From CAZPZZ01 sp964591245 (GTDB taxonomy: Bacteria; Acidobacteriota; Vicinamibacteria; Vicinamibacterales; UBA8438), in contig CAZPZZ010000005.1 in NCBI GenBank assembly GCA_964591245.1, positions 3,903 through 67,902 of the forward strand: a stretch of 64,000 nucleotides of DNA, in the 5' to 3' direction. Of this stretch, positions 43,247-50,752 are shown piece after piece. Both the position numbers and the translations under genes were made by a program. Below the pieces are notes generated by a model. That model ran no database searches. It saw nothing but the letters and a program-made list of their open reading frames with translations, and was not told the DNA's origin. Positions within the stretch are counted from its first letter, which is position 1; every line of letters starts with the position of its first letter.

Positions 43247-44868
43247 AGTGTCCCTATAACCGAGCTGTGTGTCGGCGGGAGTAGGACCCCTGGGGCGAGT
43301 TTATTCTCTGGATCGAGTGCGTCCTTGACGGCTCGCATCTGATCGATACCTGTCGTGCCATGCAACAAGCGTAATAGTGTTTGCTTGATCGGGTTGCGTC
43401 CGACGCCGTGCTCCGCCAGAGGGCTGCCTCCCAGGCGAATCATTGCTCGCCCGCAATCGAGAATCGCTTCGTGACCTGTCACCACGTCGGCACCAGTCTG
43501 AGGTAATAGATTTGCATGAAAATTGGCATCGGAGAGGTGTCCCCAAATCGCGTAATCAAGCCCTCGTGAGTCGAAGGCGGTGCGTAGAGCCGCAAGACTT
43601 TCACTGATCATTGAAAACGGCACGACCATGTCGGTCGCGGTTTTCTCGATCGTGCAGTCGATGGTACGTTTGGCGAACCCAACGCGGCGGTTGACTGTGT
43701 CGGGCACTGCCTCGCGTAGTGCAAGAAGTTCCTGGCACCGGGTGGTTTCATTGGGGGCGGCCAGTTCTGTGGCGTCGAGTAATTCTTCTTCGGCCAAGAG
43801 ATGGCAGAGTTGCGCGATGGGGCCAGTGGCGCCGTTGGTCGATTCGGTCAACCCCACCTGCTCGTGGATCTGCTCGGTGGTCATGCCCGATGGGAGCTCG
43901 ATTTGGGCCAGCAAGAGCGCGTCAGCGTTTTCTGGCACCGCAGTGCCGTCTTCTCGGAGCAACTCCAGGCATCGGCGGTCGAGATATTCGATGGCCGCTA
44001 CGTCAAGCCCTTGCGGGTCTTGTGTTTGTCTCGTTCGGAGGGACACGTCGCGCAACTGCGACGCGACGGAGACGGCACGGGGCTCATTGTCGAGAGCAAT
44101 GAGCAGGATGCTCATCTCTGAGCATCGAGGCAGGACATCCAGCGTGATGGACGTCACGATACCCAGGGTGCCTTCCGACCCGATGAAGAGATCAATCAGA
44201 TCCATCCCCGGTTCGGCGTGATAGCCGGCGGAGCATTTGGGTACCGCCGGTATCCGATAAGACGGAACCGGAATAGTGATGGTTCCGCGGCTCTGGGTGA
44301 TGATCTCAAACCGTCCCTGTGCTGCCTGTATCTGTCCCCGCTCCAGGTCGAGTAGCTCTCCGGATGCGAGCATGATGGTCAGCTTCTGGACCCAGGGTCG
44401 CGTTGGACCGTACTTGAAAGTCGCAGCGCCGGCCGCGTTCGTGGAGACGACGCCGCCGATCGTGGCGCCTTCATAGGTGGGAGTGGGGGGATACCATCGG
44501 CCAGCCATCGTGAGCGCCGTTCGGAGTTCGGCCAGCGTTACTCCAGGTTCGACCGTCACGCTTGTTCTGGCAGGAGGGGCAAGGTGGGTGAATTTGGACA
44601 TGCTCAGGAGCAGTTCTCCCCTGGGCGTGGCACCGCCTGTCAGTGATGACTGTGCACCGATCGGCAAGACGGTGCGAGCCGTGCACAGGACAGACGCAAG
44701 TTCGCTCTCATCGCGCGGAAAGGCCACGGCTGGCGCGTGGCCTCCAGGATAGTGTGCAGCGTCTTCCAGATAGGGAGCCACATCCTGATTCAGGACAGGA
44801 GCAGGAACAGCCGCGTTTGTGGCGCGCGGCGATCTGGTCCTGATGCGATGAGTAGCCATTCCCGACAT
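43243..44868 (-). CDS. FAD-linked oxidase, glycolate/D-lactate dehydrogenase type
   Basis: The 541-residue protein has a PCMH-type FAD domain with PRDESELASVLCTAR, LPIGAQSSLTGGATPRGELL, SVTVEPGVTLAELRTAL, GATIGGVVSTNAAGAATFKY and DLFIGSEGTLGIVTSITLDV. The C-terminal FAD-oxidase domain includes WGHLSDANFHANLLPQ and ends with SPLAEHGVGRNPIKQTLLRL and DALDPENKLAPGVLL. This is the GlcD/DLD layout for oxidation of 2-hydroxy acids, with electrons passed to the respiratory chain. No signal peptide is present. The start is uncertain: ATG 44868 is used, ATG 44859 is equally possible, and the frame to 44979 is not conserved. It is transcribed away from the DsbA-like gene and with the holin-like gene. 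Confidence 0.9.
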   Translation of the reverse strand: MSGMATHRIRTRSPRATNAAVPAPVLNQDVAPYLEDAAHYPGGHAPAVAFPRDESELASVLCTARTVLPIGAQSSLTGGATPRGELLLSMSKFTHLAPPARTSVTVEPGVTLAELRTALTMAGRWYPPTPTYEGATIGGVVSTNAAGAATFKYGPTRPWVQKLTIMLASGELLDLERGQIQAAQGRFEIITQSRGTITIPVPSYRIPAVPKCSAGYHAEPGMDLIDLFIGSEGTLGIVTSITLDVLPRCSEMSILLIALDNEPRAVSVASQLRDVSLRTRQTQDPQGLDVAAIEYLDRRCLELLREDGTAVPENADALLLAQIELPSGMTTEQIHEQVGLTESTNGATGPIAQLCHLLAEEELLDATELAAPNETTRCQELLALREAVPDTVNRRVGFAKRTIDCTIEKTATDMVVPFSMISESLAALRTAFDSRGLDYAIWGHLSDANFHANLLPQTGADVVTGHEAILDCGRAMIRLGGSPLAEHGVGRNPIKQTLLRLLHGTTGIDQMRAVKDALDPENKLAPGVLLPPTHSSVIGTL

Positions 44869-44914
44869 GATAAAGTGGAGATCGTCAATTAACGATTCAA
44901 TAAAGGTGCTTCTC

Positions 44915-45952
44915 ATGTTGCAGCGGCTTAGTGTCCTCTGTGTCGTCGTAGCGGTTTCGGCCGCTTGCGGCGCTCCCACGCTCGCGCAGTCGGATGGTCA
45001 GACTGAAAGTGCGGTCGTGGCCTCGGTAGGCGATCGTATGGTGACGATGGACGATCTAGATGCTGCATGGCGCAGCAACGATGCGGGATCTCGTTTGCGG
45101 ATGCTCCAGGAGCTATACGAGACACGCCGTCGTACGCTGGATGTCGTTGTCGGGGAAATCTTGGTCGAGCGTGAGGCGATTGCACGTGGCACGTCCCGAG
45201 ATGAATTGTTGGCGCAGGAACTTCCGTCGCGGACCCCGCCGGTGACCGACGAGGAGATCTCTCTGGTGTACCAGCAAAATCGAAACTCGTTTCCCGGACA
45301 GACGGAAGAACAGCTGGCGCCCCAGATTCGGGCGTTTCTAGAGCAGCAGCGCCCCATGCAGGCGCTCCATGCCTACATGAACGAACTCCGGGATTCAGCA
45401 GCGAACGACATTCGTATTGAGCTTGAGCCGCCGCGGACAGAGGTGTCGGTGGAGGCAGGTGATCCGGTATTTGGCCCAGACAGTGCTCGTGTCGAAATCA
45501 TCGAGTTCTCTGATTTCCAGTGTCCGTATTGCCAACGGCTGACGGAGACGTTGCAGGAGCTGAAAGAGGAATACGGCGACGACATTCGCCTCGTATTCAA
45601 GGATTATCCACTCCCGAACCATGCTGAAGCGTTCAAGGCAGCTGAAGCCGGTCTGTGCGCGAATGAGCAGGGGAAATTCTGGGAACTTCATGACGCGATG
45701 TTCGAAAATCAAAACGAACTTGGCGTTGATGCGTTGAAGCGGCAGGTTGGAGCGCTTGGTCTCGACCAGGCGGCTTTTGATAGCTGTTTAGACAGCGACC
45801 GGTTTGCCGATGAGGTGCGGGCTGATTTGTTGCAAGGCCAAGGGCTCGGTGTGAGTTCCACGCCGACCGTCTTCGTGAATGGACGGGCCGTGTTGGGAGC
45901 TGCGCCGTTTGCGACGTTCGACCAGATCATTCGAGAAGAATTGGCCCGGTAG
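44915..45952 (+). CDS. lipoprotein fusing a SurA-like N-terminal region with a DsbA-like thioredoxin domain
   Basis: The 345-residue protein has a lipoprotein signal (VSAACG, Cys18). Residues about 35-165 resemble the helical N-domain of SurA/PpiC chaperones: VVASVGDRMVTMDDLDAAW, then helices and RTPPVTDEEISLVYQQN. Residues about 170-345 form a DsbA-family domain with IEFSDFQCPYCQ (Cys203, Cys206), KDYPLPNHAEAFKAAEAGLC, and the cis-proline loop SSTPTVFVNGRAVLGAAPF. The expected role is thiol oxidation or isomerisation of exported proteins, with the N-domain holding substrates. The peptidyl-prolyl isomerase domain of SurA is absent. ATG 44915 has AAAGGTG 8 bases upstream; the upstream frame has no site. 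Confidence 0.88.
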   Translation: MLQRLSVLCVVVAVSAACGAPTLAQSDGQTESAVVASVGDRMVTMDDLDAAWRSNDAGSRLRMLQELYETRRRTLDVVVGEILVEREAIARGTSRDELLAQELPSRTPPVTDEEISLVYQQNRNSFPGQTEEQLAPQIRAFLEQQRPMQALHAYMNELRDSAANDIRIELEPPRTEVSVEAGDPVFGPDSARVEIIEFSDFQCPYCQRLTETLQELKEEYGDDIRLVFKDYPLPNHAEAFKAAEAGLCANEQGKFWELHDAMFENQNELGVDALKRQVGALGLDQAAFDSCLDSDRFADEVRADLLQGQGLGVSSTPTVFVNGRAVLGAAPFATFDQIIREELAR

Positions 45953-45994
45953 GCGTCATACGACGAATGCCACACGTGTGGTCCCGTACAATCG

Positions 45995-46038
45995 AAGGGC
46001 CGTCCCCCGTTCATCAACAAGAACAGAGGACGGCCCTT
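45995..46038. terminator. 11-bp inverted repeat between the DsbA-like gene and coxB
   Basis: AAGGGCCGTCC (45995-46005) pairs exactly with GGACGGCCCTT (46028-46038) around 22 bases. It sits centrally between convergent genes. Only a short TCTTT follows on plus, so it is probably a bidirectional, weakly intrinsic terminator. Confidence 0.7.
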
Positions 46039-46061
46039 GGTCTTTCGAGAGCGCCCAAGAA

Positions 46062-46814
46062 TCAATCAGCTGCTGCAGCGAGACGCGCCCCCTCCTCTGC
46101 CAGGAAGGCATCGTAGTCACTTGCTTCCATGATGCTCACAAACCCGCGCATGCGATAGTGTCCGAGTCCACACAGTTGTGAGCAGTTGATCTCGAATTCA
46201 CCGGTCTCGGTGGGCTGCCACCAGACGGGAATCTCCATACCGGGAATGGCGTCCTGCTTCACCCGCATTTCCAGGATTGCGAAGCTGTGAATGACGTCCA
46301 TTGTCGTCAAATACACGATAACTGGATCGTCGACCGGTAGATTCAGCTGGTTGATGGTGTGGATGTCATCCGCTCCTGCTGGGTCGGCCCGGTCTAGCCC
46401 GATCGCGTTGGTTGAGGTGATCAGACTTGAGTCCCGACGTCCGAATCGGCCGTCGGGGCCTGGATAGACAGAATGCCATTCAAATTGTTTGGCGATTACG
46501 TGTACGACCGTGGCGCCATCCTCAGGTGGGAACGCATTGACCCGGGTGGCCCAGGCCGGGATGGCGAACGCCAGTAGGATGATCGCTTCGATGACCGCGA
46601 CGGCACCTTCAAGGTAGCTTGATGTGTGACTCTTGACGCCGGCGTAATCCGCTGTCGGGTTGGCCGACGCGCGGAAGCGGATGAGGGTGTAGACGAAGAA
46701 GATCCCCCAACCCACGAATAACGCCAGCATGAGCCAGTGAATGATAACGATGATTCGGTCGATTTCGGCGGCGTGGGCCGAGGCCTGCAACGGCAGTCCC
46801 AGTAACTCCTGCAT
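46062..46814 (-). CDS. coxB: cytochrome c oxidase subunit II
   Basis: The 250-residue protein has two membrane segments (about 22-45 and 70-92) and a cupredoxin domain with the CuA site CSQLCGLGHYRM: Cys211, Cys215, His219, Met222, plus the upstream His in MDVIHSFAI. It accepts electrons from cytochrome c outside the membrane and passes them to subunit I. It lacks a fused cytochrome c domain. A VYPGPDGRFGRRDSSLI insert lies after the QFEWHSVYP block. It is the last gene of the cox operon, adjoining the 91-residue gene with no gap. TAGGAG lies 7 bases before the ATG. Confidence 0.95.
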   Translation of the reverse strand: MQELLGLPLQASAHAAEIDRIIVIIHWLMLALFVGWGIFFVYTLIRFRASANPTADYAGVKSHTSSYLEGAVAVIEAIILLAFAIPAWATRVNAFPPEDGATVVHVIAKQFEWHSVYPGPDGRFGRRDSSLITSTNAIGLDRADPAGADDIHTINQLNLPVDDPVIVYLTTMDVIHSFAILEMRVKQDAIPGMEIPVWWQPTETGEFEINCSQLCGLGHYRMRGFVSIMEASDYDAFLAEEGARLAAAAD

Positions 46815-47090
46815 CTAGACACTCCTAGAAGCTTGGCGCGAGTGAGAGAACTCAATCCGCTCACCCAGCGCTAGCCGTGATCGTTTCACCAAGTAAAGAA
46901 AGAAGCCCGCAAACGCGGCGAGCATCGCTAGTGTGACACCCAGCAGTAATAGGATTCCCCAACTGGCGCCGATTGCCATTGGTGAGTTCGGGTCGCCGAA
47001 GCAGACCGGGCACGCCCATGCGCGCGCGGGCCATGCCGCCAGCAGTGTTGCCACCAGGCAGATTTGGCGAAGGGGGTTGAAAATTGTCAT
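46815..47090 (-). CDS. small exported/membrane protein with CPVC motif in the cox operon
   Basis: This 91-residue protein has an N-terminal signal-like segment (about 8-26), then ACPVCFGDPNSPMAIGASWG at the start of the mature part and one membrane helix (ILLLLGVTLAMLAAFAGFFL). The CPVC pair would lie on the periplasmic side, near the membrane. I know similar small proteins beside oxidase genes in acidobacteria but no assigned role. A thiol pair next to coxB could bind copper or keep the CuA cysteines reduced; this is inference. Start 47090 has AAAGGGTG about 7 bases upstream; the longer frame to 47201 overlaps the next gene and is rejected. Confidence 0.8.
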   Translation of the reverse strand: MTIFNPLRQICLVATLLAAWPARAWACPVCFGDPNSPMAIGASWGILLLLGVTLAMLAAFAGFFLYLVKRSRLALGERIEFSHSRQASRSV

Positions 47091-47101
47091 CGCATCACCC
47101 T

Positions 47102-47308
47102 TTAGTACCCGATTTCTCTTGTCTTTTGTACGAACCGCGCAAGGTATAACGCCAGAAGTCCCGCTGCGACAAAAGCGCCCACGGCCGTGACAATGTGCCA
47201 ACTCGTGCCGCGGTCAGACGCGTACGTAAATCCGCCCCACAACGACATCAGCAGCGAGAGGCTGATCGACGCGATGATGAAGAGCAGGTGGAAACTTCGC
47301 AGTGACAC
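47102..47308 (-). CDS. 68-residue two-helix membrane protein in the cox operon
   Basis: Two hydrophobic helices (FHLLFIIASISLSLLMSLWG and IVTAVGAFVAAGLLALYLAR) flank a short loop, with a basic tail KTREIGY. It begins with GTG at 47308, directly after the stop of the subunit IV gene, and ends 11 bases before the next start, so it is tightly embedded in the operon. It does not match a named subunit that I recognise. It could be a small accessory subunit or an assembly factor of the oxidase. Confidence 0.75.
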   Translation of the reverse strand: MSLRSFHLLFIIASISLSLLMSLWGGFTYASDRGTSWHIVTAVGAFVAAGLLALYLARFVQKTREIGY

Positions 47309-47662
47309 CTAGTGGGCCTCTTCTACGTGCGCAGGCGCGTTCGCGTTCGGCAAGGTGCGAGGCACTCCAAAATTGTCGGAATGTACCAAGAGAGGCACGA
47401 ACATCAACACAATCCAGAACACCACCGTCAGCCCCAAGGTAAACAGGAGCCAGGGACTGCGTTCGTCAATCAGGTGCATGAAGAAGCTGACGACGAGAGA
47501 GCCCTTGGTTGTTGCGATGATCAGGGCGAGGGTGATGCCCAGGGCGACCCCGATGTCAATATATGACGCGAGCACCGTCACCACGGTCAGAACAGCGAGC
47601 GAGCCGCCCACCTTCTTGTATGTTTCGACGTGTTTTCTTGTTTCTTCAGCACTACCGCTCAT
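47309..47662 (-). CDS. cytochrome c oxidase subunit IV
   Basis: The 117-residue protein has three membrane helices in the COX4 prokaryotic pattern: KVGGSLAVLTVVTVLASYID, VALGITLALIIATTKGSLVV and PWLLFTLGLTVVFWIVLMFV. SLVVSFFMHL is the family signature. It stabilises the subunit I-III core. The ATG at 47662 has GGAGG 4-5 bases upstream, preferred over 47677. It follows coxC after 69 bases and precedes the 68-residue gene without a gap. Confidence 0.88.
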   Translation of the reverse strand: MSGSAEETRKHVETYKKVGGSLAVLTVVTVLASYIDIGVALGITLALIIATTKGSLVVSFFMHLIDERSPWLLFTLGLTVVFWIVLMFVPLLVHSDNFGVPRTLPNANAPAHVEEAH

Positions 47663-47731
47663 AACGCCTCCAAACACTCGACGTGGTCACGCGCTACGTC
47701 AGACCACGTCGCTTCACCCTGTGCTTCGATG

Positions 47732-48322
47732 CTACAGGAGGTACAGCACGGGGAACAGGAAGATCCAGACCAAATCGACGAAGTGCCAGTACAAGCCAGC
47801 CGCTTCGACCCGGTTCTCGAACATCTCCCGTTTCGTATGCCACATCTTGCTTCCAGGGCCCCAGAAGTAACCGTTTACGACTACCCCTCCGAGGATGTGT
47901 ATCCCGTGCAAGGCGGTCATGGTCCAGTAGATGGCCAGGAACGTGTTGTGATCAGGAAGATGAGCGTGCGAGATTTTCTCGTAGTACTCGAAACTCTTGA
48001 CCGCCAGGAATACCAGGGCAAGAACGACCGTTGCCCCCATGTACGTCTTGAACTTGGCAAACTCGTTCAGTTTCAGGGACGCATGCGCCATGACCATGGT
48101 GACGCTCGACCCGATGAGCACGGCGGTGTTGAAAGTGCCGATGGGGATGTTCACATACTCCGCCCCGAGGGGCCACTCGAGTGCGCCGACCCTCAGGATG
48201 ACGTAGGTCGAGAACAAGCCGCCGAAGAGCATGACCTCTGAGGCGAGGAACAGCCAGATGCCAAGCTTGACGTTATTCAGCCCGGTATCAGGCCGTGCCG
48301 CTACGGTATAGGGGATTTCCAT
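47732..48322 (-). CDS. coxC: cytochrome c oxidase subunit III
   Basis: The 196-residue protein is the short five-helix form of subunit III. It has KLGIWLFLASEVMLFGGLFS, FNTAVLIGSSVTMVMAHASL, YWTMTALHGIHILGGVVVNG and AAGLYWHFVDLVWIFLFPVL, with the conserved HGxHxxxG and WHFVDxVWIF blocks. It starts at ATG 48322, five bases after the coxA stop, with GGGATAA upstream; 53 further codons in frame overlap the coxA end and have no likeness. It supports proton uptake and stability of the core. Confidence 0.95.
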   Translation of the reverse strand: MEIPYTVAARPDTGLNNVKLGIWLFLASEVMLFGGLFSTYVILRVGALEWPLGAEYVNIPIGTFNTAVLIGSSVTMVMAHASLKLNEFAKFKTYMGATVVLALVFLAVKSFEYYEKISHAHLPDHNTFLAIYWTMTALHGIHILGGVVVNGYFWGPGSKMWHTKREMFENRVEAAGLYWHFVDLVWIFLFPVLYLL

Positions 48323-48327
48323 GCTCG

Positions 48328-50118
48328 TTATCCCTTGGCGGGTGACGGGTCGGCGTCTGCGCCCGCTCCCTGCATGACGAAGTCGCTGGATGCTCCAGGC
48401 ACACTGTATTCGTAGGGGCCACGGTGCACTTCGGGCGGCGTCGTGAAATTCCCGTGTGGCGGCGGTGACGGTGTCTGCCACTCGAGTGTGGTTGATTGCC
48501 AGGGGTTGTCGTCTACCTGTTTTCCGTTTCGAATGCTCCAGAAGAAGTTGAAGATGAAGAAGATCTGGAAGAATCCGAGTGCCCAGGCGCCGTACGACAT
48601 GACCGCGTTCCAGCCCATCACTTCCTGCGCGTGGGCGTACGTCATACCCCCGTCATAGAGTCGTCGGTTGACACCAGCGAGCCCCGTGATGAACATCGGC
48701 ATGAAGACGAACTGTATCGCTACGAACGAGCCCCAGAAGTGAATTTTACCGAGGATTTCGCTCATCACCCGGCCGGTAGCCTTCGGGTACCAGTAGTAGA
48801 TGCCTGCGAACAGGGCAAAGATCGTTCCCGGTGCGACGACGTAGTGGAAGTGTCCGATGACGTACTGGGTGTCGTGGAAGTGTAGATCAGGCGCTGTCAA
48901 GCCCAGCGGCAAACCCGTGAGTCCGCCGATGGCGAACATCGGCAGAAACGCGAGCGCAAAGAGCATCGGAACCGGATAGCGGATCGATCCACCATAGAGG
49001 GAGATCAGTAGAGCCGACAGAATGACGACTGATGGTACCGAAATGATCATCGTGGTCGTCTGGAAGAACGAACTCATTGTCGTGCCCATGCCAGTCATGA
49101 ACATGTGATGTGCCCAGACCACGAATGACATGAAACCCAGAAAGATGACCGAGTAGACCAGTGCGCGATAGCCCCACAGCGGCTTCCTGGTGTTATTGGC
49201 GATGACCTCGGCCACGATACCCATCGCGGGCAGGATCAACACATACACTTCAGGGTGAGCCAAGAACCAGAAGAGGTGCTGCCAGAGTAGCGGGCTGCCG
49301 CCACCACTGTAGGGTAGAACCTGATCCGTGACGACGAGCCCACTGGGCATGAAGAAACTTGTCTCGGCCACGCGGTCCATGAGCTGCAGGACGCCCGCTG
49401 CTTGCAGTGGCGGAAACGCCAGCAGTAGCAAGAATGAGGTCACGAGCTGGGCCCACACGAAGAACGGCAACCGCATGAAGCTGAGGCCTGGGGCGCGAAG
49501 CTGCAAGGTTGTCACGATAAAATTGACAGAGCCGAGCAGCGACGACGCGATCAGGAAGAGCATGCCGATCAGCCACCACGTTTGCCCCTGGGTGGCAATG
49601 ACGGAGAGTGGTGCGTAAGACGTCCATCCGGAGTTGGCAGCGCCGCCCGGGACGAAGAAGCTGGCGAACATAACCACGCCACCGAGGAAGAAGGACCAAT
49701 AGCTGGCCATATTCAACCGCGGAAAGGCCATATCAGGTGCGCCGATCTGCAGGGGTAGCACGTAGTTGCCAAATCCGCCGACGGCGAGCGGAACGACCCC
49801 GAGGAAGACCATGATCGTGCCGTGCATCGCCCCGAGCTGGTTGTAGAACTCAGGGAGCATGATGCCCCCGGGCGCGTTCGCTTGCCCGAGGAAGGTGCCG
49901 ATTACCGGAATCGGTTGACCGGGGAACGCCAGCTGCCATCTCATCAGCATCATCAGTGAGAAGCCGAAGAGCAGAAACAGCATTGCGGTGATGGCGTACT
50001 GAATGCCGATCACCTTGTGGTCGAGCGAGAAGACGTAGGTCCGAAGAAAAGTCGACTCGTGCGCATCGTGACCGTGGTCGGCGTGCGCAACTTGATCGGC
50101 GGTGGCCACGTTATCCAA
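48328..50118 (-). CDS. coxA: cytochrome c oxidase subunit I (aa3-type)
   Basis: The 596-residue protein has twelve core helices. All metal ligands are present: His99 and His425 for the low-spin haem, His423 for the high-spin haem, and His288, His337 and His338 for CuB, with Tyr292 for the His-Tyr crosslink in HPEVY and Glu290 of the D-channel type. The usual glycine before HPEVY is alanine here (FLAHPEVY). It reduces oxygen to water and pumps protons. It starts at a TTG (50118) with AGGAG 8 bases upstream, an unusual start for this gene; a GTG three codons later has poor spacing. It is the first gene of the operon coxA-coxC-IV-68aa-91aa-coxB. Confidence 0.95.
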   Translation of the reverse strand: MDNVATADQVAHADHGHDAHESTFLRTYVFSLDHKVIGIQYAITAMLFLLFGFSLMMLMRWQLAFPGQPIPVIGTFLGQANAPGGIMLPEFYNQLGAMHGTIMVFLGVVPLAVGGFGNYVLPLQIGAPDMAFPRLNMASYWSFFLGGVVMFASFFVPGGAANSGWTSYAPLSVIATQGQTWWLIGMLFLIASSLLGSVNFIVTTLQLRAPGLSFMRLPFFVWAQLVTSFLLLLAFPPLQAAGVLQLMDRVAETSFFMPSGLVVTDQVLPYSGGGSPLLWQHLFWFLAHPEVYVLILPAMGIVAEVIANNTRKPLWGYRALVYSVIFLGFMSFVVWAHHMFMTGMGTTMSSFFQTTTMIISVPSVVILSALLISLYGGSIRYPVPMLFALAFLPMFAIGGLTGLPLGLTAPDLHFHDTQYVIGHFHYVVAPGTIFALFAGIYYWYPKATGRVMSEILGKIHFWGSFVAIQFVFMPMFITGLAGVNRRLYDGGMTYAHAQEVMGWNAVMSYGAWALGFFQIFFIFNFFWSIRNGKQVDDNPWQSTTLEWQTPSPPPHGNFTTPPEVHRGPYEYSVPGASSDFVMQGAGADADPSPAKG

Positions 50119-50579
50119 CGTCGTGACTCCTTTCTAAATGCTCACATTTACATAAATGCGAACACACCTGCCCATATTCCCACCAGACGGAATATCCGCC
50201 GGGTTGAGATGTACGGGCGGGACGCATTTCAGCGCCCAAGAGCGCATGCGCACCCTGGGGAGCGTGCACCCGTAAGTCCCGAATTATCGCTAATTACAGG
50301 ACGGATTCTGACAACAACGTGAGGGGGCTGATATTCCGATCCCTGATTTTGTACGCTACGCGACAAAGATCCTCACTTCCGCGTAATTCTATCGATGGCG
50401 TAAGACGCGTGCAACCCTTCCCTTTCGTTGGTGGCGGCGCGGACTTTTTACACCCGTGACCAGGTAGGGATTGACGTGGTTGGTGGGTTGACGCCTGTTC
50501 GGGGTCGTGCAGGTCGTCCTTGTAGGCAGATATACTGGCTTCTGATTTTCGGTAAGCGCCGTGATATGTGACAGCATCC
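50119..50579. other. gene-free stretch, 461 bases, with a dyad near coxA
   Basis: This separates the divergent cox operon and symporter genes. CATTTA-CA-TAAATG (50145-50158) is a perfect dyad 27 bases before the coxA start, placed where a regulator could act on the cox promoter. A TATACT at 50531-50536 lies 44 bases before the small gene at 50580, but without a -35 partner. No RNA gene was recognised. Confidence 0.5.
50145..50158. promoter_or_regulatory. dyad upstream of coxA
   Basis: CATTTA and TAAATG are exact complements with a two-base centre, in the most AT-rich part of the coxA leader. It may be a regulator site or overlap the -10 region. No known operator is matched. Confidence 0.35.
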
Positions 50580-50720
50580 ATGCCTGAACCTGTGGTGAAG
50601 ACCCGACTCATCGATACCAGCGGCGACCAACCTCTGGCGGGCACCTTTGTGGCCGTGGTGGTGGTCGAAGCTGTCGTGTTGATCGGACTTTGGTTGTTCT
50701 CGCGGTATTTTTCCAGCTGA
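50580..50720 (+). CDS. 46-residue single-helix membrane protein preceding a symporter
   Basis: ATG at 50580 opens a 46-residue frame: a hydrophilic N-terminus (MPEPVVKTRLIDTSGDQPLA), one membrane helix (TFVAVVVVEAVVLIGLWLFS) and the tail RYFSS. It ends 32 bases before the symporter ATG on the same strand. The clean helix with basic residues at its end and the spacing suggest a genuine gene, perhaps a small partner of the symporter, as small membrane subunits are known for some SSS transporters (for example the YhdT-PanF pairing). No ribosome-binding site is obvious, which lowers confidence. Confidence 0.65.
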   Translation: MPEPVVKTRLIDTSGDQPLAGTFVAVVVVEAVVLIGLWLFSRYFSS

Positions 50721-50752
50721 CAACGAGCTGAACGCTATTTTTTGGGATATCA

